Assembly (NCBI GenBank): GCA_049688395.1
Contig: JBAVKQ010000235.1
Location: 1-25,461 of the forward strand
From: Prado023 sp049688395
GTDB lineage: Bacteria > Actinomycetota > Actinomycetes > S36-B12 > CAIYMF01
Direction: 5' to 3'
Length of the DNA: 25,461 bases
The translations under genes and the position numbers were made by a program. Positions 14,312 to 21,220 of the stretch are shown one piece after another (position 1 is the stretch's first letter; every line of letters begins with the position of its first letter). Below the pieces are notes generated by a model that was not told the DNA's origin, did no database searches, and was given only the letters and a program-made list of their open reading frames with translations.

Positions 14312-15148
14312 TCAGACCAGCTCGGTGATCGCGTAGTGGCTCAGGACGTCGCGGACGTAGGACGCCCCCTGGACGCCGCCGTAGTGGGCAGCGAACCGCT
14401 CGTCGGCGACGTACATGTCACCCAGCCCGGTCAGCGCCTCGGCGGGGACGTCGCCCATCCCAGCACCACCCCAGCCCGCAGCGATCCAGGCGTGGTGCCG
14501 CCTGGCGAGGGCCATCGCCTCGGGAGCGTCGACGGCGATCCCCCGGGTGCGCAGGGCACGCCATGCCTCGATGATCTCCGCGGATTCGGCCTGGAAGGCG
14601 CCCCGGCGCTGCGGGCCGAGGCCGCGCCACCAGCGGTCGCTGTCGGCGTATGCCTTGGCTCCCCAGCGCTCTTGGACCTCCTGCTTGTACTGCGTGTGGT
14701 CGAAACCGTCGAACATGTCCTCGGCCATGATCGCTACTCCTCTCTCGATGCTGTCGATGGTGCGCTCGACGCTGGCGATCTGCCGGTCGAGCCGTTTCGA
14801 TTCCGCCTGCAGCCAGCCCAGGTGCGCCCGCAGGGCGGTGGTCTGGTCCACGGCGGTCAGGACCTCCTCGATCGCCGCGATGCCCAGTCCGAGCTGGCGC
14901 AGCAGCAGGATCCGCTGCAATCGGGCCAGCGCCACGCAGTCGTAGTAGCGGTAGCCGTTGGCGCCGGTCCGGGTCGGGGGCAGCAGGCCGATGTCGTCGT
15001 AGTGACGCAGGGTCCGGCTGGTGGTGCCCGCCAGCGTGGCGACCTCCGAGATCCCGAACTCCGCGTGCGCCTCGGCGGCGTGCTCGTTGCTCGATCCGGC
15101 CCGAGCTCGACTGGCCGATTCGCCGGCTGCTGAGATCTGCGGACCCAT
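14312..15148 (-). CDS. TipA-like MerR family regulator with TipAS domain
   Basis: A 278-residue transcription factor. The N-terminal MerR winged helix-turn-helix (about 31-100; FGISEVATLAGTTSRTLRHYD, then NGYRYYD) is followed by a dimerisation helix (105-140) and a TipAS ligand-binding domain (144-275) ending in MYVADERFAAHYGG. In TipAL a Cys in this domain reacts covalently with thiostrepton-like antibiotics. Here the domain contains no Cys (the only one is Cys71 in the DNA-binding half), so any ligand must bind non-covalently. MerR factors activate by untwisting 19-bp-spacer promoters, and one lies upstream, implying autoregulation. The ATG at 15148 has a strong AGGAGGT seven bases upstream. 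No obvious target gene is adjacent. Confidence 0.92.
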   Translation of the reverse strand: MGPQISAAGESASRARAGSSNEHAAEAHAEFGISEVATLAGTTSRTLRHYDDIGLLPPTRTGANGYRYYDCVALARLQRILLLRQLGLGIAAIEEVLTAVDQTTALRAHLGWLQAESKRLDRQIASVERTIDSIERGVAIMAEDMFDGFDHTQYKQEVQERWGAKAYADSDRWWRGLGPQRRGAFQAESAEIIEAWRALRTRGIAVDAPEAMALARRHHAWIAAGWGGAGMGDVPAEALTGLGDMYVADERFAAHYGGVQGASYVRDVLSHYAITELV

Positions 15149-15243
15149 GCGTGGCACCTCCTGCCTGTCCATCAACGGCCACCACGTGTCCGGCCGCTGC
15201 GTCGTCCCGGCCCATGTGGGTGGTGGCCGGGCGTTCGTGAACC

Positions 15244-15274
15244 AGCCTAGAAGTTGACGTAGCGTCAATGTCAA
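15244..15274 (-). promoter_or_regulatory. MerR-type promoter with 19-bp spacer and internal palindrome
   Basis: On the minus strand a consensus -35 TTGACA (15274-15269) and -10 TAGGCT (15249-15244) are 19 bp apart, the hallmark spacing of MerR-activated promoters. The perfect palindrome TTGACG-TAG-CGTCAA (15254-15268) fills the spacer, nested in a wider GTTGAC...GTCAAC dyad. This strongly suggests autoregulation of the TipA-like gene. Confidence 0.75.
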
Positions 15275-15312
15275 CCTGTCGATGTACCGGTCCTGGCGGC
15301 CCTTGCCGAAGC

Positions 15313-15342
15313 CTCCGCCGCGCTGCGACGAGCTCGGCGGAG
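15313..15342. repeat. inverted repeat in the MerR-HNH divergent gap
   Basis: CTCCGCCG (15313-15320) and CGGCGGAG (15335-15342) are perfect 8-bp arms around 14 bp. Because the genes on either side diverge, it is not in a terminator position for either. Role unknown. The 318-bp gap 15149-15466 otherwise holds the two promoters described here and no visible gene. Confidence 0.4.
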
Positions 15343-15425
15343 CCGGTCCCGGGTTCAGGTTCCGGTTCGACGATCGGGCATCCACAACATGCGCGGCATC
15401 TGGCTCGAATGTCGCCCAGGGCTGC

Positions 15426-15447
15426 TAGTATTCGTACTGGTGTTCGA
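15426..15447 (+). promoter_or_regulatory. LexA (SOS) box and -10 upstream of the 13E12-family gene
   Basis: TCGTAC-TGGT-GTTCGA (15432-15447) matches the mycobacterial/actinobacterial SOS box TCGAAC-N4-GTTCGA at 11 of 12 arm positions. It abuts a -10 TAGTAT (15426-15431), so LexA binding would block the promoter. M. tuberculosis 13E12 repeat genes are known LexA targets, so the association fits the gene downstream. Confidence 0.7.
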
Positions 15448-15466
15448 TAGATGGATGGGGGAAGTG

Positions 15467-17052
15467 ATGGGGACATCGACGGTGGACCACCCGAGGGTGG
15501 TGGTCGACGAACGGGCGACCCAGGCCGCACGCACCGGGTCGAACGTGGTGGCCCGGATGTGGGCGATGACCACGACCGTGTCCCGGACGCAGCTGCCGAG
15601 CATGGGCCTGGCCGCCGGGGACCGCCCGACCGCGGATGTGGAGCTGCTGGCCGGGGCACTGGCCGCGGTCGAGTACGAGCTTGCCCGCCGGATGCACGCC
15701 GCCACCATGAGCGGGTCGCTGCCGCTGGTGGCCCGGCTGCGGTCCTGGCCGCCCGGGGATGGTCAGCCGGTCCCACACGACGGTTGGCCCGGGCCGGTGC
15801 CCTGGCCGCGGACCATCCGTTGATCGCCGAGCCCTGGGCCGCTGGAGTGATCACCGCCGAACACGTCGATGCGGTCGCCCGGCACGCCGACCCGTTCACC
15901 CCCGACGAACTGGCCGCAGTGATCACCGAACTGGCAGCCCACTGGGGGCAGTTGTCCCCCGCCGCGATCGCCCGGTTCGTCATAGCCGCAGCCCGGATGC
16001 TGCACCCCCCCGAGGACCCGGAACCCGGCGAGTCCGACGCCTACGAGTCCCGGGACCTGTCCTTCGCCCTGCTGGGAGACAGCGTCCTGCTCTCCGCGAC
16101 CCTGCCCCGCCTGGAAGGCGAGGCGTCATCGCCGCGATCGACGCACTCGCCGAGAAGCTGCGCAGCACCGCCGAACACACCCCCGCCGGGGCTAGGCGGG
16201 CCGATGCCCTGATGCAGCTGGTGACCACCGCCGCCACCGCCGGGCTACTGCCCGCCCGCGGTGGACCACCCGTGGCCCTGACCGTCACCCTGGACCACAC
16301 CAGCACCGGGGACCCGATCTGGACGACCAGCCGCGGACACCACCTCACCACCGCCGAACAACGCTTCACCGCATGCGACCCCACCCTCACCCCCATCGCC
16401 ACCACCACCCCCGGCCGCAGACCCAGGCGACAGTGCCGCCCACACCGGCGACGGTGGCGACAGCGACAGCGGACCCGGTGCCGACGGCAGTGGTCGCGGC
16501 GAAGGCGGCGTCGGTGGCAACGGCAGTCCCGGTCGCAGCGCAGGCAACGGCAGTCCCGGTGTCGCCCGCGGTGGCGACGGCGACATGTTCGGTAACGACA
16601 AAGGCGCGGACTGGGCAACCACCGGCCAGGTGACCAACCCGACCCCCGCAACGCGGATCGCCGCCCTGGCCGACCTCCTCCTGGGCGGCCCCCGACTCCC
16701 GCTGGCCGTCGGGCGCACGACCCGCACCGCGACCAACGCCCAACGCCGCGCCCTGGCCACCCGCGACCACGGCTGCATCATCCCCGGCTGTCACGCACCA
16801 CCCGAGTCCTGCCAGACCCACCACCTCCACGAATGGGCCTTCGGCGGTCACTCCGACCTGTCCAACCTCGTTCTGCTCTGCTGGACCCACCACCGCCAAG
16901 TCGATCTCCACATGTGGACCATCACCCCTGCCACCCCCGAAGACCCGACCCCGGACCCGGACCCCAACGCACCGCCCGGTACCCCCTGGCCCGCCAACAG
17001 CCGATCCCCCTTCACGATCACTCGCCAACCCCGCACCCGCTGGCGGCAGTGA
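15467..17052 (+). pseudogene. DUF222/HNH endonuclease (13E12 repeat family), three frameshifts
   Basis: Homology-like sequence runs across three reading frames: 15467 to about 15748 (MGTSTV... to LARRMHAAT, LRSW), about 15749-16125 (ARGWSAG, ITAEHVDAVARHAD, LPRLEGEA), about 16122-16405 (VIAAIDALAEKLR, LTLDHTSTGD-type core, RFTACDPTLTPI) and about 16406-17052 in the second frame again. Two breaks look like single-base deletions (near 15748; GAGGC(G)GTCATC near 16125) and one like an insertion in a C-run near 16410. The C-terminal HNH nuclease domain is intact: CIIPGCH, THHLHEWAFGGHSDLSN, LCWTHHRQVD. A Gly-rich linker precedes it. The ATG at 15467 has GGGGGAAG just upstream. Neighbouring genes are intact, which argues for genuine decay, but assembly errors at homopolymers cannot be excluded. 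Confidence 0.85.
16516..16560 (+). repeat. 18-bp direct repeat in the Gly-rich linker of the HNH gene
   Basis: GGCAACGGCAGTCCCGGT occurs identically at 16516-16533 and 16543-16560 (27-bp period), encoding GNGSPG twice in the linker frame. The period preserves frame, consistent with a linker that varies in length. Confidence 0.8.
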
Positions 17053-17102
17053 GCCAGGGAGGCGATCGGGTTAGTACCCCGCCGGCGAGAGCGCTGGTCG
17101 GG

Positions 17103-17143
17103 GAGCGCCCATCGGGCAGCGGAGTCCGGCAGGAAGGGCGCTC
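17103..17143. terminator. inverted repeat between the two pseudogenes
   Basis: GAGCGCCC (17103-17110) and GGGCGCTC (17136-17143) are perfect 8-bp arms with a 25-nt loop in the 106-bp gap between convergent remnants. It probably served as a bidirectional terminator. Confidence 0.45.
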
Positions 17144-17158
17144 GGGATCGAGCCAGAA

Positions 17159-17645
17159 TCAGAGGCGATGCGGGCTGCCCGTCTCGTGGCCGCGCCCGAT
17201 GCCCAGAGTGGCAACGAGATCCTCGTGCAACTGGATCCAGACGGTGTGGCACGAATCGAGGCCTGGCTGATCGACCCAGGCCCGCTGGCCGGACTCGACC
17301 CGATCCAGCGCTGCCCCGAACCGGTGGCTGTACCCCCCGAACCGATCGAGGGCGCCGGACAGCGGGGTGCACACCGCAGCGAGCCGGCGCCGGTAGCCGG
17401 TCAACTCGTCGAGCACCCGGTCGTCCCAGCCGAAATCCGTGTGGTCGTTGGCGGCCAGGGGGTCGCCCCGCACAGGTCGCACCTGCCACCCGTCGAACCC
17501 AACCTCACGCTTCGTCATCGAGCAGCTGATCCTCGACGGCCGCGCGTGGCAGCCCGCACTGTCGCATCACTGTGGTCACATCGGCCATCCCCTGCACCCG
17601 CACCGCGTGCAGGACCAGGAGGTCGGTAGACGAGGTGTGGCCCAT
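17159..17645 (-). pseudogene. winged-helix regulator remnant (internal deletion, stop codon, frameshift)
   Basis: The 5' part (17645 to 17505) encodes MGHTSSTDLLVLHAVRVQG... to AVEDQLLDDEA, a winged-helix N-terminus, then meets TGA. Past this stop the same frame reads GWVRRV, which continues the family pattern I remember (LLDxEAxGWVxR). The C-terminal part is open in another frame (17518 to 17159): WQVRPVRGDP, AANDHTDFGWDDRVLDEL, LDRFGGYSHRFGAALDRV, WVDQPGLDSCHTVWIQLHEDL. Compared with remembered full-length proteins of about 210-230 residues, roughly 60 central codons are missing between GWV and WQVRP. I infer a nonsense change plus an internal deletion with frameshift. Alternatively the 119-residue C-terminal frame (17518-17159) could be expressed alone. 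A leaderless-type -10 lies 7 nt before the ATG. Confidence 0.65.
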
Positions 17646-17652
17646 GTCCCAG

Positions 17653-17672
17653 AGCCTAGGGCGGCCTAGCAT
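17653..17672. promoter_or_regulatory. divergent -10 elements for the regulator remnant and the hydrolase
   Basis: TAGGCT on the minus strand (17658-17653) ends 7 nt before the ATG at 17645, consistent with a leaderless transcript. TAGCAT on the plus strand (17667-17672) lies 36 nt upstream of the hydrolase ATG, which has its own Shine-Dalgarno. -35 elements are not recognisable. The hexamer GCCTAG occurs twice here. Confidence 0.4.
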
Positions 17673-17708
17673 GGCTGCTTCCGAGCTCGACCGATCACGG
17701 GAGGCACG

Positions 17709-18260
17709 ATGACCACGCTGACCGACCGCCCCAACACTGCGTTGCTCGTCGTCGACGTCCAGAACGGAGTCGTCGGGCACGCCCACGACCGGGACACGGT
17801 CGTGGCCAACATCGCCAACCTCGTGGACAGCGCCCGCGCCGCCGACGTGCCCGTTGTCTGGGTCCAGCACAGCAGCGCGGACTTGCCGATCGACAGCGAG
17901 AGGTGGCGGCTCGTGACTGAACTCCAGCGCAAAGACGCCGAGCCGCTGGTGCCCAAGACCTACGGGGACGCCTTCGAGAACACCGACCTCGAATCAGTCC
18001 TCGCCGCCACCCGCGTCGGCCGGCTGCTGGTCGCTAGGGCGCAGACCGACGGGTGCATCCGCTCGACGCTGCACGGCGCGATCACCCGCGGCTACGACGT
18101 GACGCTGATCTGCGATGCACACACCACCGAGGACCTCTCCGAGTACGGGGCCCCCACCCCGGACAAGGTCATCGCGCACACCAACCTGTACTGGCAGTAC
18201 CACCGGGCTCCCGGCCGGACCGCCGGCATCGTCAGCACGGCGGCGGTCGACTTCGACTGA
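17709..18260 (+). CDS. isochorismatase-like cysteine hydrolase
   Basis: A 183-residue cytosolic alpha/beta hydrolase of the isochorismatase/nicotinamidase superfamily. The catalytic triad is recognisable: Asp16 (LLVVDVQNG), Lys83 (VPKTYGDAF) and Cys116 (AQTDGCIRST). The family hydrolyses amides, carbamoyl groups or isochorismate; the substrate here cannot be told. PKTYGDAFENTDL, and TDGCIRST in place of ATEYCV, point to the generic cysteine-hydrolase subgroup rather than PncA. The ATG at 17709 has GGGAGG four to five bases upstream. It is transcribed divergently from the regulator remnant, which might once have controlled it, and converges on arsC across a strong terminator hairpin. Confidence 0.93.
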   Translation: MTTLTDRPNTALLVVDVQNGVVGHAHDRDTVVANIANLVDSARAADVPVVWVQHSSADLPIDSERWRLVTELQRKDAEPLVPKTYGDAFENTDLESVLAATRVGRLLVARAQTDGCIRSTLHGAITRGYDVTLICDAHTTEDLSEYGAPTPDKVIAHTNLYWQYHRAPGRTAGIVSTAAVDFD

Positions 18261-18319
18261 AGGCCCCAGGGCACCTATGCCCGCCGGACCCCGCATCTCG
18301 CCTTCGGACGTGGAGTCAC

Positions 18320-18352
18320 CAGGGCTCGGCGCGCGCTCGCGGTCGAGCCCTG
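18320..18352. terminator. bidirectional terminator between the hydrolase gene and arsC
   Basis: CAGGGCTCG (18320-18328) and CGAGCCCTG (18344-18352) form a perfect 9-bp stem with a GC-rich 15-nt loop that can pair further. It ends 3 bp from the arsC stop codon and sits between convergent genes. Confidence 0.65.
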
Positions 18353-18354
18353 CC

Positions 18355-18777
18355 TCAGGCGTCGGCCGGGGCGATCTCGGCGATCAGGGCCTCGATCCGT
18401 CGGCGGATCTCGTCACGGATCGGGCGCACCGCCGCGACCCCCTGTCCGGCCGGGTCATCGAGCACCCAGTCCTCGTAGCGCTTGCCCGGGTAGATCGGGC
18501 AGGTGTCCCCGCAGCCCATGGTGATCACCACGTCGGAGGCGCGGACGGCCTCATCGGTGAGGATTTTGGGCAGCTCTGCGGACATGTCGATGCCCTCCTC
18601 GAGCATCGCCGCGACTGCTGCGGGATTCACCGACTCAGCCGGTGCCGACCCAGCGGAGCGGACCTCGACGCGGTCGCCGGCCAGGTGCGTCAGGTAGGCG
18701 GCGGCCATCTGGGAACGTCCGGCGTTGTGAACACACACGAACAGGACGCTGGGTCGGTTGGTGACGGTGGGGCTCAT
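18355..18777 (-). CDS. arsC: ArsC, arsenate reductase (low-molecular-weight phosphatase fold)
   Basis: A 140-residue enzyme that reduces arsenate to arsenite in the cytoplasm. The P-loop CVHNAGRS places the nucleophile at Cys15 (Cx5R). Further cysteines Cys89 and Cys93 occur in MGCGDTCPIYPGKRYEDW, which also holds the family's KRYEDWVLDDP block. The thioredoxin-linked B. subtilis enzyme uses C10/C82/C89, whereas actinobacterial homologues often use mycothiol and mycoredoxin; which applies here cannot be decided by eye. The ATG overlaps the aqpS stop (ATGA), so arsenite channel and reductase are translationally coupled. Together they reduce arsenate and let arsenite leave through the channel. 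Confidence 0.93.
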   Translation of the reverse strand: MSPTVTNRPSVLFVCVHNAGRSQMAAAYLTHLAGDRVEVRSAGSAPAESVNPAAVAAMLEEGIDMSAELPKILTDEAVRASDVVITMGCGDTCPIYPGKRYEDWVLDDPAGQGVAAVRPIRDEIRRRIEALIAEIAPADA

Positions 18778-19532
18778 GGTTCCTCCGATGTGGTGGTGTG
18801 AACGGGGCCGGGCAGGTCGAGGGGCTCGGGGGTCCGCCCGGGCCGCGGGTGGAAGAGCTCGGTCTGGGCAGCGCCCACTGCGGCGCCGACGAGCTGTGCG
18901 GCGATGAACGGCCGGACCGAGACAGGTGCGATGCCGGTGAACGTATCGGTGAACATCCGCCCGATCGTGACCGCAGGGTTGGCGAATGACGTCGAGGAGG
19001 TGAACAGATAGGCGGCGCCGATCCAGGCCGGAACCAGCGCCGGACCCAGGCGCCCGTTGCCGGTCCTGGTCAGGGCCCCGATGATCCACAGCAGCCCGGC
19101 GGTGGCCACCACCTCGCCCAGCAGCAGGTTCACCCCCGAGCGCTGGTTCGTCGAGACCTCGACCGCCGGCAGCGCGAACATCAGGTTGGCCAGCACGGCC
19201 CCGGTGATCGCGCCGAGCACCTGCGCAGGGATGTACCAGGCAGCCTCCCGCGCCGGCATCTCCCCGCGCACCAGGGCCACCCCGGTGACGGCGGGGTTGA
19301 AGTGCGCCCCGGAGATCGGCCCCAGGGTCCAGATGAGCAGGCCCAGGACGAGCACCGTCGCGACCATGTTCATCAGAAGCGCGACGCCCACGTCCGCGGT
19401 GAGGTTCGTGGCCATGACGCCCGAGCCCACCACCGCAGCCACGAGGATCATCGCGCCCAGGTACTCGGCCAGCGCGCGACGAGAGATCCCAGCGACGCCC
19501 GAGACGGGCCTTTGGTCCCTGTCCTGCAGCAC
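18774..19532 (-). CDS. aqpS: AqpS-type aquaglyceroporin, arsenite channel
   Basis: A six-helix MIP-family channel of about 252 residues with both NPA motifs (HFNPAVT and FANPAVT). The second motif lacks the Arg that normally follows NPA and forms the selectivity filter; Val takes its place, as I recall for arsenite-conducting AqpS proteins. Combined with arsC downstream, this points to downhill arsenite exit as described in Sinorhizobium. The C-terminal tail is Pro-rich. Two in-frame GTG starts exist, 19538 and 19532. I prefer 19532 because a -10 TAGTCT (19544-19539) would start a leaderless mRNA there, whereas 19538 abuts the -10 itself. It diverges from arsR across the ArsR operator. Confidence 0.9.
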   Translation of the reverse strand: MLQDRDQRPVSGVAGISRRALAEYLGAMILVAAVVGSGVMATNLTADVGVALLMNMVATVLVLGLLIWTLGPISGAHFNPAVTGVALVRGEMPAREAAWYIPAQVLGAITGAVLANLMFALPAVEVSTNQRSGVNLLLGEVVATAGLLWIIGALTRTGNGRLGPALVPAWIGAAYLFTSSTSFANPAVTIGRMFTDTFTGIAPVSVRPFIAAQLVGAAVGAAQTELFHPRPGRTPEPLDLPGPVHTTTSEEP

Positions 19533-19538
19533 GCGCAC

Positions 19539-19566
19539 AGACTACGCTTCGATCGTGCTCGAAGCG
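19539..19566. promoter_or_regulatory. ArsR operator and overlapping divergent promoters
   Basis: CGCTTCGA (19545-19552) and TCGAAGCG (19559-19566) are perfect 8-bp arms around 6 bp. A minus-strand -10 TAGTCT (19544-19539) and a plus-strand -10 TACGCT (19543-19548) overlap by two bases. Each is followed after 6 nt by a GTG start codon (19532 on -, 19555 on +). One ArsR dimer here could silence both operons. Confidence 0.65.
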
Positions 19567-19869
19567 ATGCAGATCGAACCGAAGCGGGTGAACCCCGACG
19601 ATGCCGCGCAACTGCTGGCCGTGGTCGCCGACCCCGTGCGCTGGCGGTTGGTCGCCGAGCTGGAGCGCCGGGGCACCCTGTGCGTGTGCGAGCTCAAGCC
19701 CGTCACCGGGGTGGCGGCCAACGTGCTGTCCTACCACCTGAAGGTTCTGCGCGAGGCCGGCGTGGTCACCGCGGCCAAGCGCGGCCGCTGGGTCGACTAC
19801 GAGCTGGCCGACGACGCCGGCGACCGACTGGCGCGGGCGCTTCCCGGCAGGCTCGGCGATCGCCCATGA
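19555..19869 (+). CDS. arsR: ArsR family arsenic-responsive repressor
   Basis: A 104-residue (or 100 from ATG 19567) winged-helix repressor. The As(III)/Sb(III)-binding site TLCVCEL (the classical ELCVCDL) lies on the helix before the recognition helix. The DNA-binding part reads VLSYHLKVLREAGVV and the wing KRGRWVDYEL. It should release the perfect inverted repeat at its own start when arsenite binds, derepressing both divergent operons. Start choice: ATG 19567 has no Shine-Dalgarno and sits right after the operator, whereas GTG 19555 falls 6 nt after a -10, so a leaderless GTG start is likelier. Its stop overlaps the arsP start (ATGA). Confidence 0.92.
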   Translation: MLEAMQIEPKRVNPDDAAQLLAVVADPVRWRLVAELERRGTLCVCELKPVTGVAANVLSYHLKVLREAGVVTAAKRGRWVDYELADDAGDRLARALPGRLGDRP

Positions 19870-20918
19870 GCACGCTGCTCGAACGGCTGCCGACCTCGAC
19901 CCGGGGCCGGTGGCTGGCCCTGGCCGGTGCCGGGCTGGCCTGGTACGCCGCATTCTGGGTGAACGCCCGCGTCTGGGACTGGCTGCTCCACGACCTGTTC
20001 GCAATGGCCCCAGATGCCCGCCTGACCGAGACACTGCACTTCTTCTTCTACGACACCGTCAAGATCGTCCTGCTGCTGTGCGGGATCATCTTCGTCGTCA
20101 CCGTGCTGCGCTCGTTCATGAGCATCGAGCGGACCCGGGCCCTGCTCGGCGGGCGGCGCGAGGGGGTCGGCAACGTGATGGCCGCAGGATTGGGCGTGAT
20201 CACCCCGTTCTGCTCCTGCTCAGCGGTGCCGGCGTTCATCGGGTTCGTCGCCGCCGGGGTGCCGATCGGGGTGACCATGAGCTTCCTGATCGCCTCCCCG
20301 ATGATCAACGAGATCGCGATCGGGCTGCTGTTCAGCCTGTTCGGCTGGAAGATCACGGCGCTCTACATCGCTGCGGGGCTGGGCATCGCGATCGTGGGGG
20401 GCTGGGTCCTGGGCCGGCTGCACGCCGAGCGCTGGGTGGAGCCCTTCGTGTTCCAGACCACGCTCGGCGGCCAGGTCGTGGACTCCACTGCGGGGCTCAC
20501 CTTCGACCAACGCATCCAGATGGGCGTCGAGGAGGTCGGGTCCATCTTGCGCCGGATCTGGCCCTACCTGCTGGTCGGCATCGGGGTGGGCGCGCTCATC
20601 CACGGCTGGGTGCCCACCGAGTTCTTCACCACCTACGCCAGCGGCAGCAACCCGCTCGGGGTGCTGGTCGCCGTCGGCCTCGGGGTGCCGCTGTACTCCA
20701 ACGCGGCGGGCGTGATGCCGCTTGTCGAGGTGCTGTACTCCAAGGGCCTGCCGATCGGCACCGTCCTGGCCTTCATGATGAGCGTCGTGGCCCTGTCCCT
20801 GCCCGAGATGATCCTGCTGCGCCGCGTGCTGCGGCCACGACTGCTGGCGACCTTCATCGGCGTGGTCGCCACCGGAATCGTCGCAGTTGGCTACCTGTTC
20901 AACGCGATCGCCGCCTGA
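19866..20918 (+). CDS. arsP: ArsP-type permease (organoarsenical exporter family)
   Basis: A 350-residue polytopic permease of the DUF318/ArsP family with about eight membrane segments. The characteristic block ITPFCSCSAVPAFIGF carries Cys116 and Cys118, and ASPMINEI follows. A second half-site block VGLGVPLYSNAAGVMPLVE is present. In Campylobacter, ArsP exports trivalent methylated and aromatic arsenicals. Specificity here is inferred from family and from coupling to arsR (4-nt overlap). The small thioredoxin-like gene begins 20 bp downstream, an arrangement I recall for this family. Without an arsM gene in view, a substrate other than methylarsenite is possible. Confidence 0.87.
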   Translation: MSTLLERLPTSTRGRWLALAGAGLAWYAAFWVNARVWDWLLHDLFAMAPDARLTETLHFFFYDTVKIVLLLCGIIFVVTVLRSFMSIERTRALLGGRREGVGNVMAAGLGVITPFCSCSAVPAFIGFVAAGVPIGVTMSFLIASPMINEIAIGLLFSLFGWKITALYIAAGLGIAIVGGWVLGRLHAERWVEPFVFQTTLGGQVVDSTAGLTFDQRIQMGVEEVGSILRRIWPYLLVGIGVGALIHGWVPTEFFTTYASGSNPLGVLVAVGLGVPLYSNAAGVMPLVEVLYSKGLPIGTVLAFMMSVVALSLPEMILLRRVLRPRLLATFIGVVATGIVAVGYLFNAIAA

Positions 20919-20938
20919 CCCCACTGAAAGGAACAACC

Positions 20939-21181
20939 ATGATCATCAAGGTGCTCGGACCCGGGTGCAAGAACTGCAAGAACCTCGAACGGGTCACCCG
21001 GGAGGCGCTGGCTGGCCTGGACGTCCAGGCCAGCGTGGAGAAGGTCGAGGACTACCCGACCATCGTCGGCTACGGGGTGATGAGCACGCCCGCGCTGGTC
21101 ATCGACGAGCGACTGGTCCTCTCCGGCCGGGTCCCACGCGCCGACGAGGTGCGCGACCTGATCACCGCCGCGAGTGGCTGA
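20939..21181 (+). CDS. small thioredoxin/glutaredoxin-like protein (TM0996/MTH895 type)
   Basis: An 80-residue single-domain thioredoxin fold with the active-site motif CKNC (Cys10-Cys13, in GPGCKNCKN) and the cis-Pro region GVMSTPALVIDERLV. Such redox-active disulfide proteins commonly follow ArsP/DUF318 permeases. A role in keeping arsenicals or permease cysteines reduced is plausible but unproven. The ATG at 20939 has AAAGGA seven bases upstream. It is the last gene of the arsR operon and converges on the enoyl-CoA hydratase gene 39 bp away; no clear terminator is visible between them. Confidence 0.92.
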   Translation: MIIKVLGPGCKNCKNLERVTREALAGLDVQASVEKVEDYPTIVGYGVMSTPALVIDERLVLSGRVPRADEVRDLITAASG

Positions 21182-21220
21182 GCACTCCCCCGCGCCGCCC
21201 GCAGGTCCGGCTGGCCGTCG

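Noticed and set aside
15345..15385. tRNA-like GGTTCGA motif
   Set aside because: No acceptor or anticodon stems can be drawn around it.
15980..16651. Arg/Cys/His-rich minus-strand frame resembling a metal-binding protein
   Set aside because: It is the antisense of the Gly-rich linker of the HNH gene; the repeats come from GGC-type codons on the other strand.
15467..17052. Programmed frameshifting in the DUF222/HNH gene
   Set aside because: Three shifts of mixed direction without slippery heptamers or pseudoknot candidates fit decay or sequencing error better.
17209..17518. The 119-residue frame as an independent new small gene
   Set aside because: It aligns in memory with the C-terminal half of a longer regulator whose N-terminal half lies directly upstream, so a remnant is the simpler reading; kept as a possibility only.
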